51,622 nucleotides of DNA. It comes from Candidatus Omnitrophota bacterium (GTDB lineage Bacteria > Omnitrophota > Gorgyraeia > 2-01-FULL-45-10). The translations under genes were made by a program, and so were the position numbers. The notes under the pieces were generated by a model, which saw only the letters and a program-made list of their open reading frames with translations, was not told where the DNA came from and searched no databases. Location of the stretch: assembly GCA_030695905.1 (NCBI GenBank), contig JAUYOL010000040.1, positions 1 through 51,622 on the forward strand, written 5' to 3'. Shown piece by piece: positions 34,258 through 41,772 of this stretch (positions are counted from its first letter, which is position 1; each line of letters begins with the position of its first letter).

Positions 34258-35605
34258 TTAATGCCTCCACTATATCTTCTCCCATAGAAACGCGCAGCTG
34301 CCAATAGAGTCTCTTGGCTTCATATATCGCGTGTATATAATTTCTCTGGGCGCCCTGCAGCGTCTGTATCGCCGCCAGGACATCGAGGTTGCTGACAAGG
34401 CTCCTCTGGTAATCTTTTCTCTGCAGATAATAATTTACTTTTGCCGTATGAAAAGCTTTTTTAAGATTTTCATGAACCGCAAGCGCGGTATTAAGCTTCA
34501 CATACGAGTCCTTAATATCATATGGCGCGTATCTTTTCAGCCTCATATATTCCAGTTCTCTCTGATGCGCCCTTAATTTATATTCCTTGGATTTACCCAG
34601 GATTTCCGTTCCCTCAAATATCGGAACATCTATCTTAAGCATTATATCCCAATCTGTGCCTTTGTCGAATGCCGTCCTTTGTGTATAAAAGTTACCCTGC
34701 CAGCTGACTGTCGGCAGAAAATCACTATTTACTACATCGAGTTCTTTTTCCGCGAATTGCCACGCGTAATCCGCGGCTTTGATATCGGGCCTGTTTATAA
34801 ACTTGGATACATAGTAATCTTCCTGCATAAGAAATGTGGGAATCTCATATGAATCGGATACCTTATCTATGGGAATACCGACAAGAAATTCCAATAACTG
34901 CCGCGCTACCGTCTCCTGGCTTTTCACGACTTTTAAATCCGCTTCTACGGTGTAAAGCTGGGCTTTGGCGTTTACAACTTCACTTTGCCGTGACCTGCCC
35001 AAGCCTTCTCTTAATTTAAGCTCCTTGATACGATCAATTAACGCTTTTTTAACTCTTAAAGTTGCTTCCAAATCTTTTCTCTTCTCTACATAGAGGTAAA
35101 AGGAATTGGATACGTCCACTAAGAGCAGCTGTTGGGCGCGGATCTTCTCCGAGGTACGTTGTTTTTTTTCAAGGCCGCTTCCGGACATCGCGGCAAGCGC
35201 CTTGAAGCCCGAGAAGAGTGTTTGTGTTATTTGAAATTGGCGCTCGGAAAATTTAGCGGGCTTTAAAGTACTAAGTGTTGAACCGGTATTATTAGGTGTT
35301 GCCTCCTGCAGGTCGGTCGATTGAAATGAAATGTAAGGCATCATGATAGAAAGGGCCTGCAAAAACCTCGCCTCTGCCACCTTTATTGCGTCGGCGCTGA
35401 TGGCTATCACTTCACTCTGCTTCAGCGCAAGCTGGTAGCAATCCGCCAGGCTCAAAGGCATCGAGGGATTAATTGTTATCTCTTTCGCTTCCTTATCCGT
35501 CTCGATGCTATTCAAAACAATAGGCACATCTTTGGCAAAAGAAACGGGGGTAGCCAGGATTAATACAAGTAGAATTATAATAAATCTGTTTAACATCTTG
35601 TTCAT
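34244..35605 (-). CDS. TolC-like outer-membrane efflux channel
   Basis: The 453-residue protein has a signal peptide (about 1-24) and the two-fold repeat of coiled-coil helices and strands of the TolC family. Markers are SLADCYQLALKQSEVIAISADA, ARFLQALSIMMPYISFQ, INRPDIKAADYAWQFAEKEL and FLPTVSWQGNFY. It forms the exit duct for the RND pump encoded next. It follows marR by eight bases. Confidence 0.9.
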   Translation of the reverse strand: MNKMLNRFIIILLVLILATPVSFAKDVPIVLNSIETDKEAKEITINPSMPLSLADCYQLALKQSEVIAISADAIKVAEARFLQALSIMMPYISFQSTDLQEATPNNTGSTLSTLKPAKFSERQFQITQTLFSGFKALAAMSGSGLEKKQRTSEKIRAQQLLLVDVSNSFYLYVEKRKDLEATLRVKKALIDRIKELKLREGLGRSRQSEVVNAKAQLYTVEADLKVVKSQETVARQLLEFLVGIPIDKVSDSYEIPTFLMQEDYYVSKFINRPDIKAADYAWQFAEKELDVVNSDFLPTVSWQGNFYTQRTAFDKGTDWDIMLKIDVPIFEGTEILGKSKEYKLRAHQRELEYMRLKRYAPYDIKDSYVKLNTALAVHENLKKAFHTAKVNYYLQRKDYQRSLVSNLDVLAAIQTLQGAQRNYIHAIYEAKRLYWQLRVSMGEDIVEALNDTI

Positions 35606-35613
35606 ATATGACT

Positions 35614-36054
35614 TTATGCGCTCAAGCCTTCCCTTATACGGGTTAATATCTTTAAATAATCTTCTCTTTCGGTGTTTGATAACACGGCAAATATCTTTAT
35701 GACCATCTGGCGCTTATGTTCAATAACGTTCTTTATCGTCTTGTCGCCCTTTGCTGTAAGCTTCACCATTATCACGCGCCTGTCATTAGGCACAGAGATC
35801 CTGGCAACATAGCCTTCCCTCACAAGCCTGTCTACTATACCTGTCATCGCGGCAGTCGTCACATTCATGGAACGCGCCATATCCGACATATTTAACTCAC
35901 CGCTCTTATGAATGAGCTCCATTATGGCAAGCTGCGGCAAAGTTACTTTTACCTTATAGAACTGGCCTGTCTGTTGTTTTAAGAAATCTCTCCAGATGGC
36001 CGCCATATTCTCGGTTACCTTGTCGGCAAATTCAGCGAGATTAATGTCCGTCAT
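35614..36054 (-). CDS. MarR family transcriptional regulator
   Basis: The 146-residue protein has the MarR winged-helix domain: LPQLAIMELIHKSGELNMSD, recognition helix region MNVTTAAMTGIVDRLVREGYV and the wing RISVPNDRRVIMVKLTAKG. It leads the efflux operon and probably represses it through the 16-base palindrome over its own -10 box. TTAGGAGG before the ATG supports the start. Ligand unknown. Confidence 0.93.
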   Translation of the reverse strand: MTDINLAEFADKVTENMAAIWRDFLKQQTGQFYKVKVTLPQLAIMELIHKSGELNMSDMARSMNVTTAAMTGIVDRLVREGYVARISVPNDRRVIMVKLTAKGDKTIKNVIEHKRQMVIKIFAVLSNTEREDYLKILTRIREGLSA

Positions 36055-36090
36055 ATTAAGCCTCCTAATATTAAGCTCTATTAATAGTTA

Positions 36091-36128
36091 ATATAGTTAA
36101 CTATATCATACCTCCGCGCATTTGTCAA
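36091..36128 (-). promoter_or_regulatory. Promoter and MarR-type operator of the efflux operon
   Basis: TTGACA (36123-36128), 17-base spacer, TATAGT (36100-36105). A perfect 16-base palindrome ATATAGTTAACTATAT (36091-36106) covers the -10 box and predicted +1 (36093), and an ATTAAC-type half site continues downstream. Binding there would block RNA polymerase. Confidence 0.75.
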
Positions 36129-36130
36129 TT

Positions 36131-36177
36131 CCTCGACTTCGCTCGGGATTGACCCTGAGCTTTTGTCGAAGGGTCAA
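36131..36177. repeat. Dispersed palindromic repeat
   Basis: The minus strand carries TGACCCTTCG, GCTCAGGGTCA, GAGCGA and GTCGA in that order, as at 15325-15398, but with a shorter loop. From memory this family is widespread in unrelated bacteria. Confidence 0.65.
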
Positions 36178-36200
36178 ATTTTCTCACATATTGAAGGGAT

Positions 36201-36404
36201 CCCCCGAGGGATGGGGTATTGAGCGGGACGTACGAATTGCGAGCGGGCATGGTTCCCGCCAAATACCTTTAAAAACAAGGCTACCGCATAACATAATAGG
36301 GCTATTCTACATTATTTGGCGGGAGAGCGAGCAATGAGTCCGAGCTTACTTTTCCTCGCAGGGGAAAAGTAAGCGTTCCCGCGAAGTACCCCATCCCTCG
36401 GGGG
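36201..36404. mobile_element. MITE-like or structured element with nested inverted repeats
   Basis: An 18-base perfect inverted repeat (36201-36218 with 36387-36404) bounds 204 bases. Inside, a 12-base perfect pair (36254-36265 with 36313-36324) and a 12-base hairpin with a 7-base loop (36344-36374) fold separately, and GCGGGA/TCCCGC extends the outer stem. No gene lies inside. It occupies the 439-base gap between marR and hppA along with the repeat at 36131 and the hppA terminator. No target-site duplication is evident. Confidence 0.55.
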
Positions 36405-36434
36405 GCGCTTACGAGAAGAAGCGGATGTAAAAAT

Positions 36435-36464
36435 AAAAGGGGGAAACTTGCGTCTCCCCCTTTT
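36435..36464 (-). terminator. Terminator of hppA
   Basis: Minus strand: AAAAGGGGGA, ten-base loop, TCCCCCTTTT, then ATTTTT. It lies 30 bases after the hppA stop codon. Confidence 0.85.
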
Positions 36465-36493
36465 AAAGATTTGAAACTGTGCTGCTGTATCTG

Positions 36494-38821
36494 TTACGCC
36501 GCTACCATCTGCTTGGCCGGCCTTTTACTCTTTAATATCGACCACACCACGACCGCGCATAACGCAGCCACTATGATCCAGCCTGTAACGCCAAGTTTAT
36601 TATACTGAACTACTATAGGCGCGATTATGACGGAAACCAAATTTACGACTTTTATCATCGGGTTAAGGGCCGGGCCTGCCGTATCCTTTAAAGGATCTCC
36701 AACCGTATCACCTACTACACTGGCCTTATGCCTTTCCGAACCCTTGCCCGTATTCGCCACAAGATCCTTGACCTCGTCTTCTATCGTCTTCTTTGCATTG
36801 TCCCATGCTCCCCCGGCGTTTGACATGAATACCGCGAGAAGCTGGCCCGAAAGTATTATACCCGCCAGAAACCCTCCGAGCGCTTCGACCTGAAGCACCA
36901 GGCCTACAAGTATTGGCGAAAGTACACATATAAGCGCAAGACTTACCAGCTCTTTCTGCGCTGCCGTAGTAGATATCGCCACCGCTTGTTTGTAATCAGG
37001 TTTGACTTTTCCTTCAAGAACGCCAAGTTTAAACTGACGGCGCACTTCCAAAACTATCAGCGAGGCGGCCCTGCTGACCGCCTGTATAGAGAACGATGAA
37101 AACAACCACGGTATAGCGCCACCTATCAGCATGCCTACAAATACTTGAGGCACGGAGACGCGGATACCGACTGAACTTAACTGATCCGCCAACGGCACTC
37201 CCATCGCTGCCTGAACTTTACTGACGTCAACCATATATGAACCGAATAGTGACACCGCCGCGATAACCGCAGAACCTATCGCAACTCCTTTTGTTATAGC
37301 TTTTGTAGTGTTGCCTACCGCGTCGAGGTCCGACATGATCTTGCGAGCAGACTTAACGTCCTGACCATTCTCCCCGTGCCATGCCATTTCGCCGATACCA
37401 TTAGCATTGTCGGAGATGGGCCCGAACGAATCCATCGCCACGTTGTTGCCTGTCAGTGTCAACATACCTATGCCGGTCATTGCTACGCCATAAAGGACGT
37501 ATGTGACCTTCTCTACGCTTGTTATATTGGGTATGGTACCGAATATCAATATCGAGCCAAATATCGTCGCTGCTATTACGAGAGCCGCCCAAACACTTGA
37601 TTCATATCCTACCGCCAATCCGGAGAGGATCGTAGTAGCCGGACCTGTCTGAGTGGATTTACTGATCTCTTTGACAGGCTTATAGTGCGTGCCGGTGAAA
37701 TATTCTGTCAGACGGTCTATAGCGATAGCCAATAAAACTCCGAGAGTTGTCGCTGCAAACGGCCTCCACCAACCACCGGGTATCTGTGTCATATAGAAGA
37801 AGGCGAGCGCGCCGAATAGGCCTACCGATATTACGGCAGAAGTTAGATATCCTTTGAATATAGCCTTCATAGCGTTGCCGCTCTTTGTCCCTAAAGAATC
37901 TCCCTTAACCGCGTATGTGCCTATTATAGAGCACAGGACTCCTATGCCGCGCACAAGCAATGGATATACTATCCATTCAAGGCGATGAGTTATATGGTAT
38001 AAGGCCAATCCTAATATAAGACCTGCTACAATAGTGACTTCGTATGATTCAAATATGTCCGCTGCCATACCCGCGCAATCACCTACGTTGTCTCCGACTA
38101 AGTCGGCTACTACCGCCGGGTTTCTCGGATCATCTTCAGGAATACCTGCTTCGACTTTTCCTACGAGGTCGGCCCCTACGTCAGCCGCTTTGGTATATAT
38201 ACCGCCGCCGACTCTCATAAATAGAGCAAGTAATGTTCCTCCGAATCCGAATCCTAATAGCGCATCGGGAGCCGCGATACCGAATATTATAAATATTATT
38301 GTGCCGCCGAATAAGCCGAGCCCATCGGTAAGCATGCCTGTGATAGTTCCCGCGCGATAAGCTATTTTTAGCGCTGTGTTAAACGAGGTCTTCGCGGCAT
38401 GCGCTACGCGCACGTTTGCCTGAACCGCCATACGCATTCCGAGCTGCCCTACGAGTAGCGAAAAGATAGCGCCCATGACAAACGCTACGGCCCTGCCTAA
38501 TCCTATGATGAGACGAACTGTCGATTCGGATTGTCCTGCAAACCTCTGCATGGCCTCCGATGATGGCGGAACTATATAGACAGAATAGAATAGTGCAAAT
38601 ACCAGGACTCCTATAAGAGGAAGTATCGTCTTAAGCTGCTTCTGCAAGTACGCGTTCGCGCCCTCGCGGATAGCATTCCATACTTCCTGCATCTTTGCGC
38701 TGCCCTTATCTTCGCGCAAAATCTGGTGGCGAAGTAAGAGAGCGTAAAGAAGTCCCAAAAGGGAAACTCCTAAAACACTCCAAATTGCGACCATTTCAAA
38801 AAAACTAAGCCCATACATCAT
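36494..38821 (-). CDS. hppA: Membrane-bound pyrophosphatase, K+-independent type
   Basis: The 775-residue protein is a complete ion-pumping pyrophosphatase of about 16 helices. The substrate-binding segment is TKAADVGADLVGKVEAGIPE, followed by the DDPRNPAVVADLVGDNVGDC region, and a third Asp-rich site is DTVGDPLKDTAGPALNP. It hydrolyses PPi and pumps ions outward. At the position that separates the two classes it has GNTTKA with Lys507. Lys marks K+-independent enzymes, which are proton pumps; Na+-pumping members carry Ala there. It is transcribed alone from a strong promoter through a hairpin leader shared with the hydrogenase operon. Confidence 0.96.
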   Translation of the reverse strand: MMYGLSFFEMVAIWSVLGVSLLGLLYALLLRHQILREDKGSAKMQEVWNAIREGANAYLQKQLKTILPLIGVLVFALFYSVYIVPPSSEAMQRFAGQSESTVRLIIGLGRAVAFVMGAIFSLLVGQLGMRMAVQANVRVAHAAKTSFNTALKIAYRAGTITGMLTDGLGLFGGTIIFIIFGIAAPDALLGFGFGGTLLALFMRVGGGIYTKAADVGADLVGKVEAGIPEDDPRNPAVVADLVGDNVGDCAGMAADIFESYEVTIVAGLILGLALYHITHRLEWIVYPLLVRGIGVLCSIIGTYAVKGDSLGTKSGNAMKAIFKGYLTSAVISVGLFGALAFFYMTQIPGGWWRPFAATTLGVLLAIAIDRLTEYFTGTHYKPVKEISKSTQTGPATTILSGLAVGYESSVWAALVIAATIFGSILIFGTIPNITSVEKVTYVLYGVAMTGIGMLTLTGNNVAMDSFGPISDNANGIGEMAWHGENGQDVKSARKIMSDLDAVGNTTKAITKGVAIGSAVIAAVSLFGSYMVDVSKVQAAMGVPLADQLSSVGIRVSVPQVFVGMLIGGAIPWLFSSFSIQAVSRAASLIVLEVRRQFKLGVLEGKVKPDYKQAVAISTTAAQKELVSLALICVLSPILVGLVLQVEALGGFLAGIILSGQLLAVFMSNAGGAWDNAKKTIEDEVKDLVANTGKGSERHKASVVGDTVGDPLKDTAGPALNPMIKVVNLVSVIIAPIVVQYNKLGVTGWIIVAALCAVVVWSILKSKRPAKQMVAA

Positions 38822-38861
38822 GATGACTGCTCTCCTTTTCTATATTATTGCAAACAAAAAA

Positions 38862-38890
38862 TGCCCTCTAGCAAATATCGCCAGAAGACA
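38862..38890 (-). promoter_or_regulatory. Leader hairpin/attenuator of hppA
   Basis: Minus strand: TGTCTTCT (38883-38890) pairs with AGAGGGCA (38862-38869) using three G-U pairs, with an inner GCG/TGC pairing, then CATTTTTTGTTTG. Upstream is CTAAGAGACTAAGG. The hydrogenase leader has the same TGTCTTCTGRCG, the same arm and tail, and a matching CTAA-N2-CTAA upstream. Changes between the two keep the stem paired. Confidence 0.7.
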
Positions 38891-38915
38891 CCTTAGTCTC
38901 TTAGCTTGGTTAATG

Positions 38916-38944
38916 ATTATAATATGGCTGCTTATATTTGTCAA
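38916..38944 (-). promoter_or_regulatory. Promoter of hppA
   Basis: TTGACA (38939-38944), exactly 17 bases, TATAAT (38916-38921). Predicted +1 about 38909, leaving an 88-base leader. AAAGGAG lies ten bases before the hppA ATG. Confidence 0.88.
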
Positions 38945-38979
38945 CCCCTTATAGAGGTTCATCGCGGGAAATAGAGAGA

Positions 38980-39138
38980 ATGACAACCGTCTGGGCGGGA
39001 ATAGAAAATATTATAGGTAACTACCTGCCGAGGCATACCTTCCAGGGTAATTTAAACGCTATCCTTTCCGCAATAATGCTAGCTCTTGTCATAATAGTAT
39101 TTGTCGAATCCCTGAAGAAAATACGCAAGCTTATATAA
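38980..39138 (+). pseudogene. Small membrane protein or remnant of a CstA-type gene
   Basis: A 52-codon plus-strand frame from ATG 38980 (AGAGAG upstream; a TTG at 38938 is the alternative) encodes MTTVWAGIENIIGNYLP..., then one hydrophobic helix (about 24-43) and the basic end SLKKIRKLI. The order of an ENI..NYLP loop, NAILSAIMLALVIIVF and a basic tail resembles, from memory, the extreme C-terminus of carbon-starvation (CstA) transporters. If so, the rest of the gene is gone: stop codons lie upstream and the frame abuts the hppA promoter. It could instead be a genuine small protein divergent from hppA. Confidence 0.4.
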
Positions 39139-39150
39139 TCTATTTATCTT

Positions 39151-39567
39151 TTATTTACCCGCAAAATCGGCTTTTGCCGCGATATTAAGGCTCTTAATAC
39201 CCAACTCATTCATTATATCCAGCACAGCCACCACATCCTTAAAACGAGCGAGCCTATCCGAAAAAAGCACCACCTTAAGAGACGGGTTATTCTTGTACAG
39301 GGCTGTCATCTTATCTTTTAGGTCTTCTTTTGTTATCAGATTGCCGTCGAGATATATGATACTCTTGCTGCTTACCGTTATATCCACCTGATTTGACACG
39401 TCGGAAGTTTTCGCGCTCCTGGCATTTGGCAGGTTTACTTTTATGCTCGTCTGAACGATCAAAGGCGTCGTTATCATAAATATTATCAAGAGCACAAGTA
39501 TGACGTCTGTAAAAGGTGTTATATTTATTTCAGCTATTGCCCTGGGTTTTCTCAGACGCACATTCAT
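39151..39567 (-). CDS. ExbD/TolR-type biopolymer transport protein
   Basis: The 138-residue protein has one N-terminal helix beginning with the family signature AEINITPFTDVILVLLIIFMIT (about 12-33); the Asp in TPFTD is the proton-carrying residue. A periplasmic domain follows. With the ExbB-like partner it converts proton motive force into work across the periplasm. It overlaps that gene by four bases. No TonB or TolA gene is in the window. Extension to an unusual system is not indicated. Confidence 0.93.
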   Translation of the reverse strand: MNVRLRKPRAIAEINITPFTDVILVLLIIFMITTPLIVQTSIKVNLPNARSAKTSDVSNQVDITVSSKSIIYLDGNLITKEDLKDKMTALYKNNPSLKVVLFSDRLARFKDVVAVLDIMNELGIKSLNIAAKADFAGK

Positions 39568-40181
39568 TTTGCTTTAACCTTAACCAGGTCCATGGTCTCG
39601 GATGCGCACAATTCCATGTCTGTGATAAAATTATCTATTCTTTTGATAAAGTAGTTGTATGCCACGACCGCAGGCACTGCTACACACAGGCCTGCCGCTG
39701 TGCACACAAGCGACTCCGATATACCGTTCATTACCACATTTATGCCACCCGCGCCGGCTGTAGCTATATCGCCAAACGCTCTCATTATTCCCAATACCGT
39801 CCCGAAAAGCCCTATATAAACCGCTATGCTTCCTATTGTGCCAACTACTGTCGTGCGCTTCTCGAGTAGATTGGTCTCTACTACTATGGTGCGTTCCATA
39901 TTATTTGATATCTCTTTTTCGGTATGCTTGGCGAAACTCAATCCCGCGTGGACAACATTTGAAAACGGTGTATTTTTTTTGTCGCATATCTTCAAAGCGG
40001 CTTCAAGATCGTTTTTTTCAAGCTCTTTCTTTACTCGCGCCATAAGGTCCGCGCGTTTTATTCTGGATCTTGAGCGATAATACATATACCGCTCTATTAT
40101 AATGGCTATAGATAATACCGAGCAGAATATAAGAATATATATCGTAACCCCGCCCGCCATTATTAATTGGATCGCTGTCAT
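39564..40181 (-). CDS. ExbB/TolQ/MotA-type proton channel protein
   Basis: The 205-residue protein has three helices with the family layout: an N-terminal helix (about 10-30), a cytoplasmic loop, and the pair starting VGTIGSIAVYIGLFGTVLGIMRAF and ESLVCTAAGLCVAVPAVVAYNYF. AAGGAG eight bases before the ATG supports the start. It forms the channel for the ExbD-like protein. The two genes stand as a pair between the hppA region and an APC permease. Confidence 0.93.
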   Translation of the reverse strand: MTAIQLIMAGGVTIYILIFCSVLSIAIIIERYMYYRSRSRIKRADLMARVKKELEKNDLEAALKICDKKNTPFSNVVHAGLSFAKHTEKEISNNMERTIVVETNLLEKRTTVVGTIGSIAVYIGLFGTVLGIMRAFGDIATAGAGGINVVMNGISESLVCTAAGLCVAVPAVVAYNYFIKRIDNFITDMELCASETMDLVKVKAK

Positions 40182-40215
40182 CTATTATTCTCCTTTGTCC
40201 ACCATAAGGCAAACT

Positions 40216-41772
40216 TTATGATTTATGAAGCTCACTATTTCTTATACCGTAAGTGAAATATACTATCAACCCCACAATAAGCCATATAATAAACCTGATC
40301 CATGTCACACCCGGCAATCCCGTCATAAGAAATATACACGCGGCAACACCCAATAACGGCGTAATAGGATTTAGCGGAACTTTAAACGCGCGGTGCTTGT
40401 GGGGCTCTTTTACCCGCAATATTATAACTCCAAAACAGACCAAGGTAAACGCAAAAAGCGTCCCTATATTTGTAAGATCGACCATCTCCTCAATATTGGT
40501 AAACGCGGCAAAGCACGCCACTACAGCGCCGGTGAGCATCGTCGTGACATGCGGTGTCTTGAATTTCGGATGGACATGAGAAAAGACCTTGGGCAAAAGC
40601 CCGTCGCGCGACATCGAAAAGAATATTCTTGCCTGGCCCATAAGCAGTACCAGCAATACCGCTATATGCGCCGCGACAGATCCGAACGCTATGATGCCTG
40701 CCGCCCAATTTAATTTTATATGCTGCATAGCAAGCGTAAGCGGCTCGGCCTTTTCGTGTGCCAGTGTATCTTTCAATGTATTAAACGGTATTAACCCTGT
40801 AAATACGCCCGCGACGATCATATAGATTACCGTACAAACGAGCAGAGATCCAATAATACCTATAGGTAGGTCGCGTTTCGGATTTTTCGTCTCCTCGGCC
40901 GCGGTCGATACCGCGTCGAATCCTATGTACGCGAAGAATACTATAGCCGCGCCCGCTTTTATCCCAGCAAAACCGTTAGGGGCAAATGGGATCCAATTTT
41001 GAGGTTTTACGTAGAACACTCCTACAAGAACAAAAAATGCCAAGACGATAAGCTTGACCGCTACTATGATCTCGTTAAATCTGGAGCTCTCCTTGATGCC
41101 TCTGACTAAAAGCGCCATAAGTGATATTACTATCAGGAAGGCCGGTATGTTGCAAATGACGGGCACTCCTAAAAATATGGGCGCGTTATGCACAGCCTGC
41201 CATGTGCGCTGTAGCCCGGGGTCCAGTTGTTCAAAAGGCACCCCCTGACATAACAGAGCCGATGCCTTTTCGAAACCCTTTAACGCTGTCCTAAAATCTA
41301 TCGTAGACCACGCCGGCAGTATAATGCCAAAACCTTTTAAGAATCCGACAAAATATCCCGACCAACTTATAGCGACAGCTATTGCCCCGACGCCATACTC
41401 AATCATCAGATCCCAGCCTATTATCCACGCCACTAACTCTCCAAATGTGGCGTAAGAATATGTATATGCGCTTCCGGATATCGGAACCAGCGCGGCCAAT
41501 TCCGCGTAGCAGAGCGCGGCAAACGTGCACGCTATAGCCGTAATGCCAAATGATAATATTAGCGCCGGCCCGGCGCCCGGCCGCAACGCGTCTCCTGCGG
41601 CCGCCGTTCCGACGGTCGCGAAGATACCCGCGCCTATTATAGCGCCCATGCCCAACAGTACGAGATCAAAAGCGCTAAGAGCCCTCTTTAGCCTCGTCTT
41701 AGGGTCATGCGTCTCGGCTAATATTGAAGTAAGAGATTTTATTTTGAATAATTTATTTGTAAGATGTTTCAT
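40216..41772 (-). CDS. APC family amino-acid permease
   Basis: About 518 residues from the ATG at 41772, which I prefer over 41790 because it gives the usual cytoplasmic start KHLTNKLFKIKSL. There are 12-13 helices. Family blocks are DLVLLGMGAIIGAGIFATVG near residue 40 (the substrate-binding GAIIGAGIF), SGSAYTYSYATFGE and VFFAYIGFDAVSTAAEE. The match is to cationic amino-acid transporter-like permeases (YfnA group). It overlaps the P-type ATPase gene by 20 bases. Confidence 0.9.
   Translation of the reverse strand: MKHLTNKLFKIKSLTSILAETHDPKTRLKRALSAFDLVLLGMGAIIGAGIFATVGTAAAGDALRPGAGPALILSFGITAIACTFAALCYAELAALVPISGSAYTYSYATFGELVAWIIGWDLMIEYGVGAIAVAISWSGYFVGFLKGFGIILPAWSTIDFRTALKGFEKASALLCQGVPFEQLDPGLQRTWQAVHNAPIFLGVPVICNIPAFLIVISLMALLVRGIKESSRFNEIIVAVKLIVLAFFVLVGVFYVKPQNWIPFAPNGFAGIKAGAAIVFFAYIGFDAVSTAAEETKNPKRDLPIGIIGSLLVCTVIYMIVAGVFTGLIPFNTLKDTLAHEKAEPLTLAMQHIKLNWAAGIIAFGSVAAHIAVLLVLLMGQARIFFSMSRDGLLPKVFSHVHPKFKTPHVTTMLTGAVVACFAAFTNIEEMVDLTNIGTLFAFTLVCFGVIILRVKEPHKHRAFKVPLNPITPLLGVAACIFLMTGLPGVTWIRFIIWLIVGLIVYFTYGIRNSELHKS

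Noticed and set aside
36494-38821. Sodium-pumping pyrophosphatase
   Set aside because: GNTTKA has Lys507, the mark of K+-independent enzymes, which are proton pumps. Na+ pumps have Ala there. This also weakens, but does not exclude, a Na+-sensing leader.
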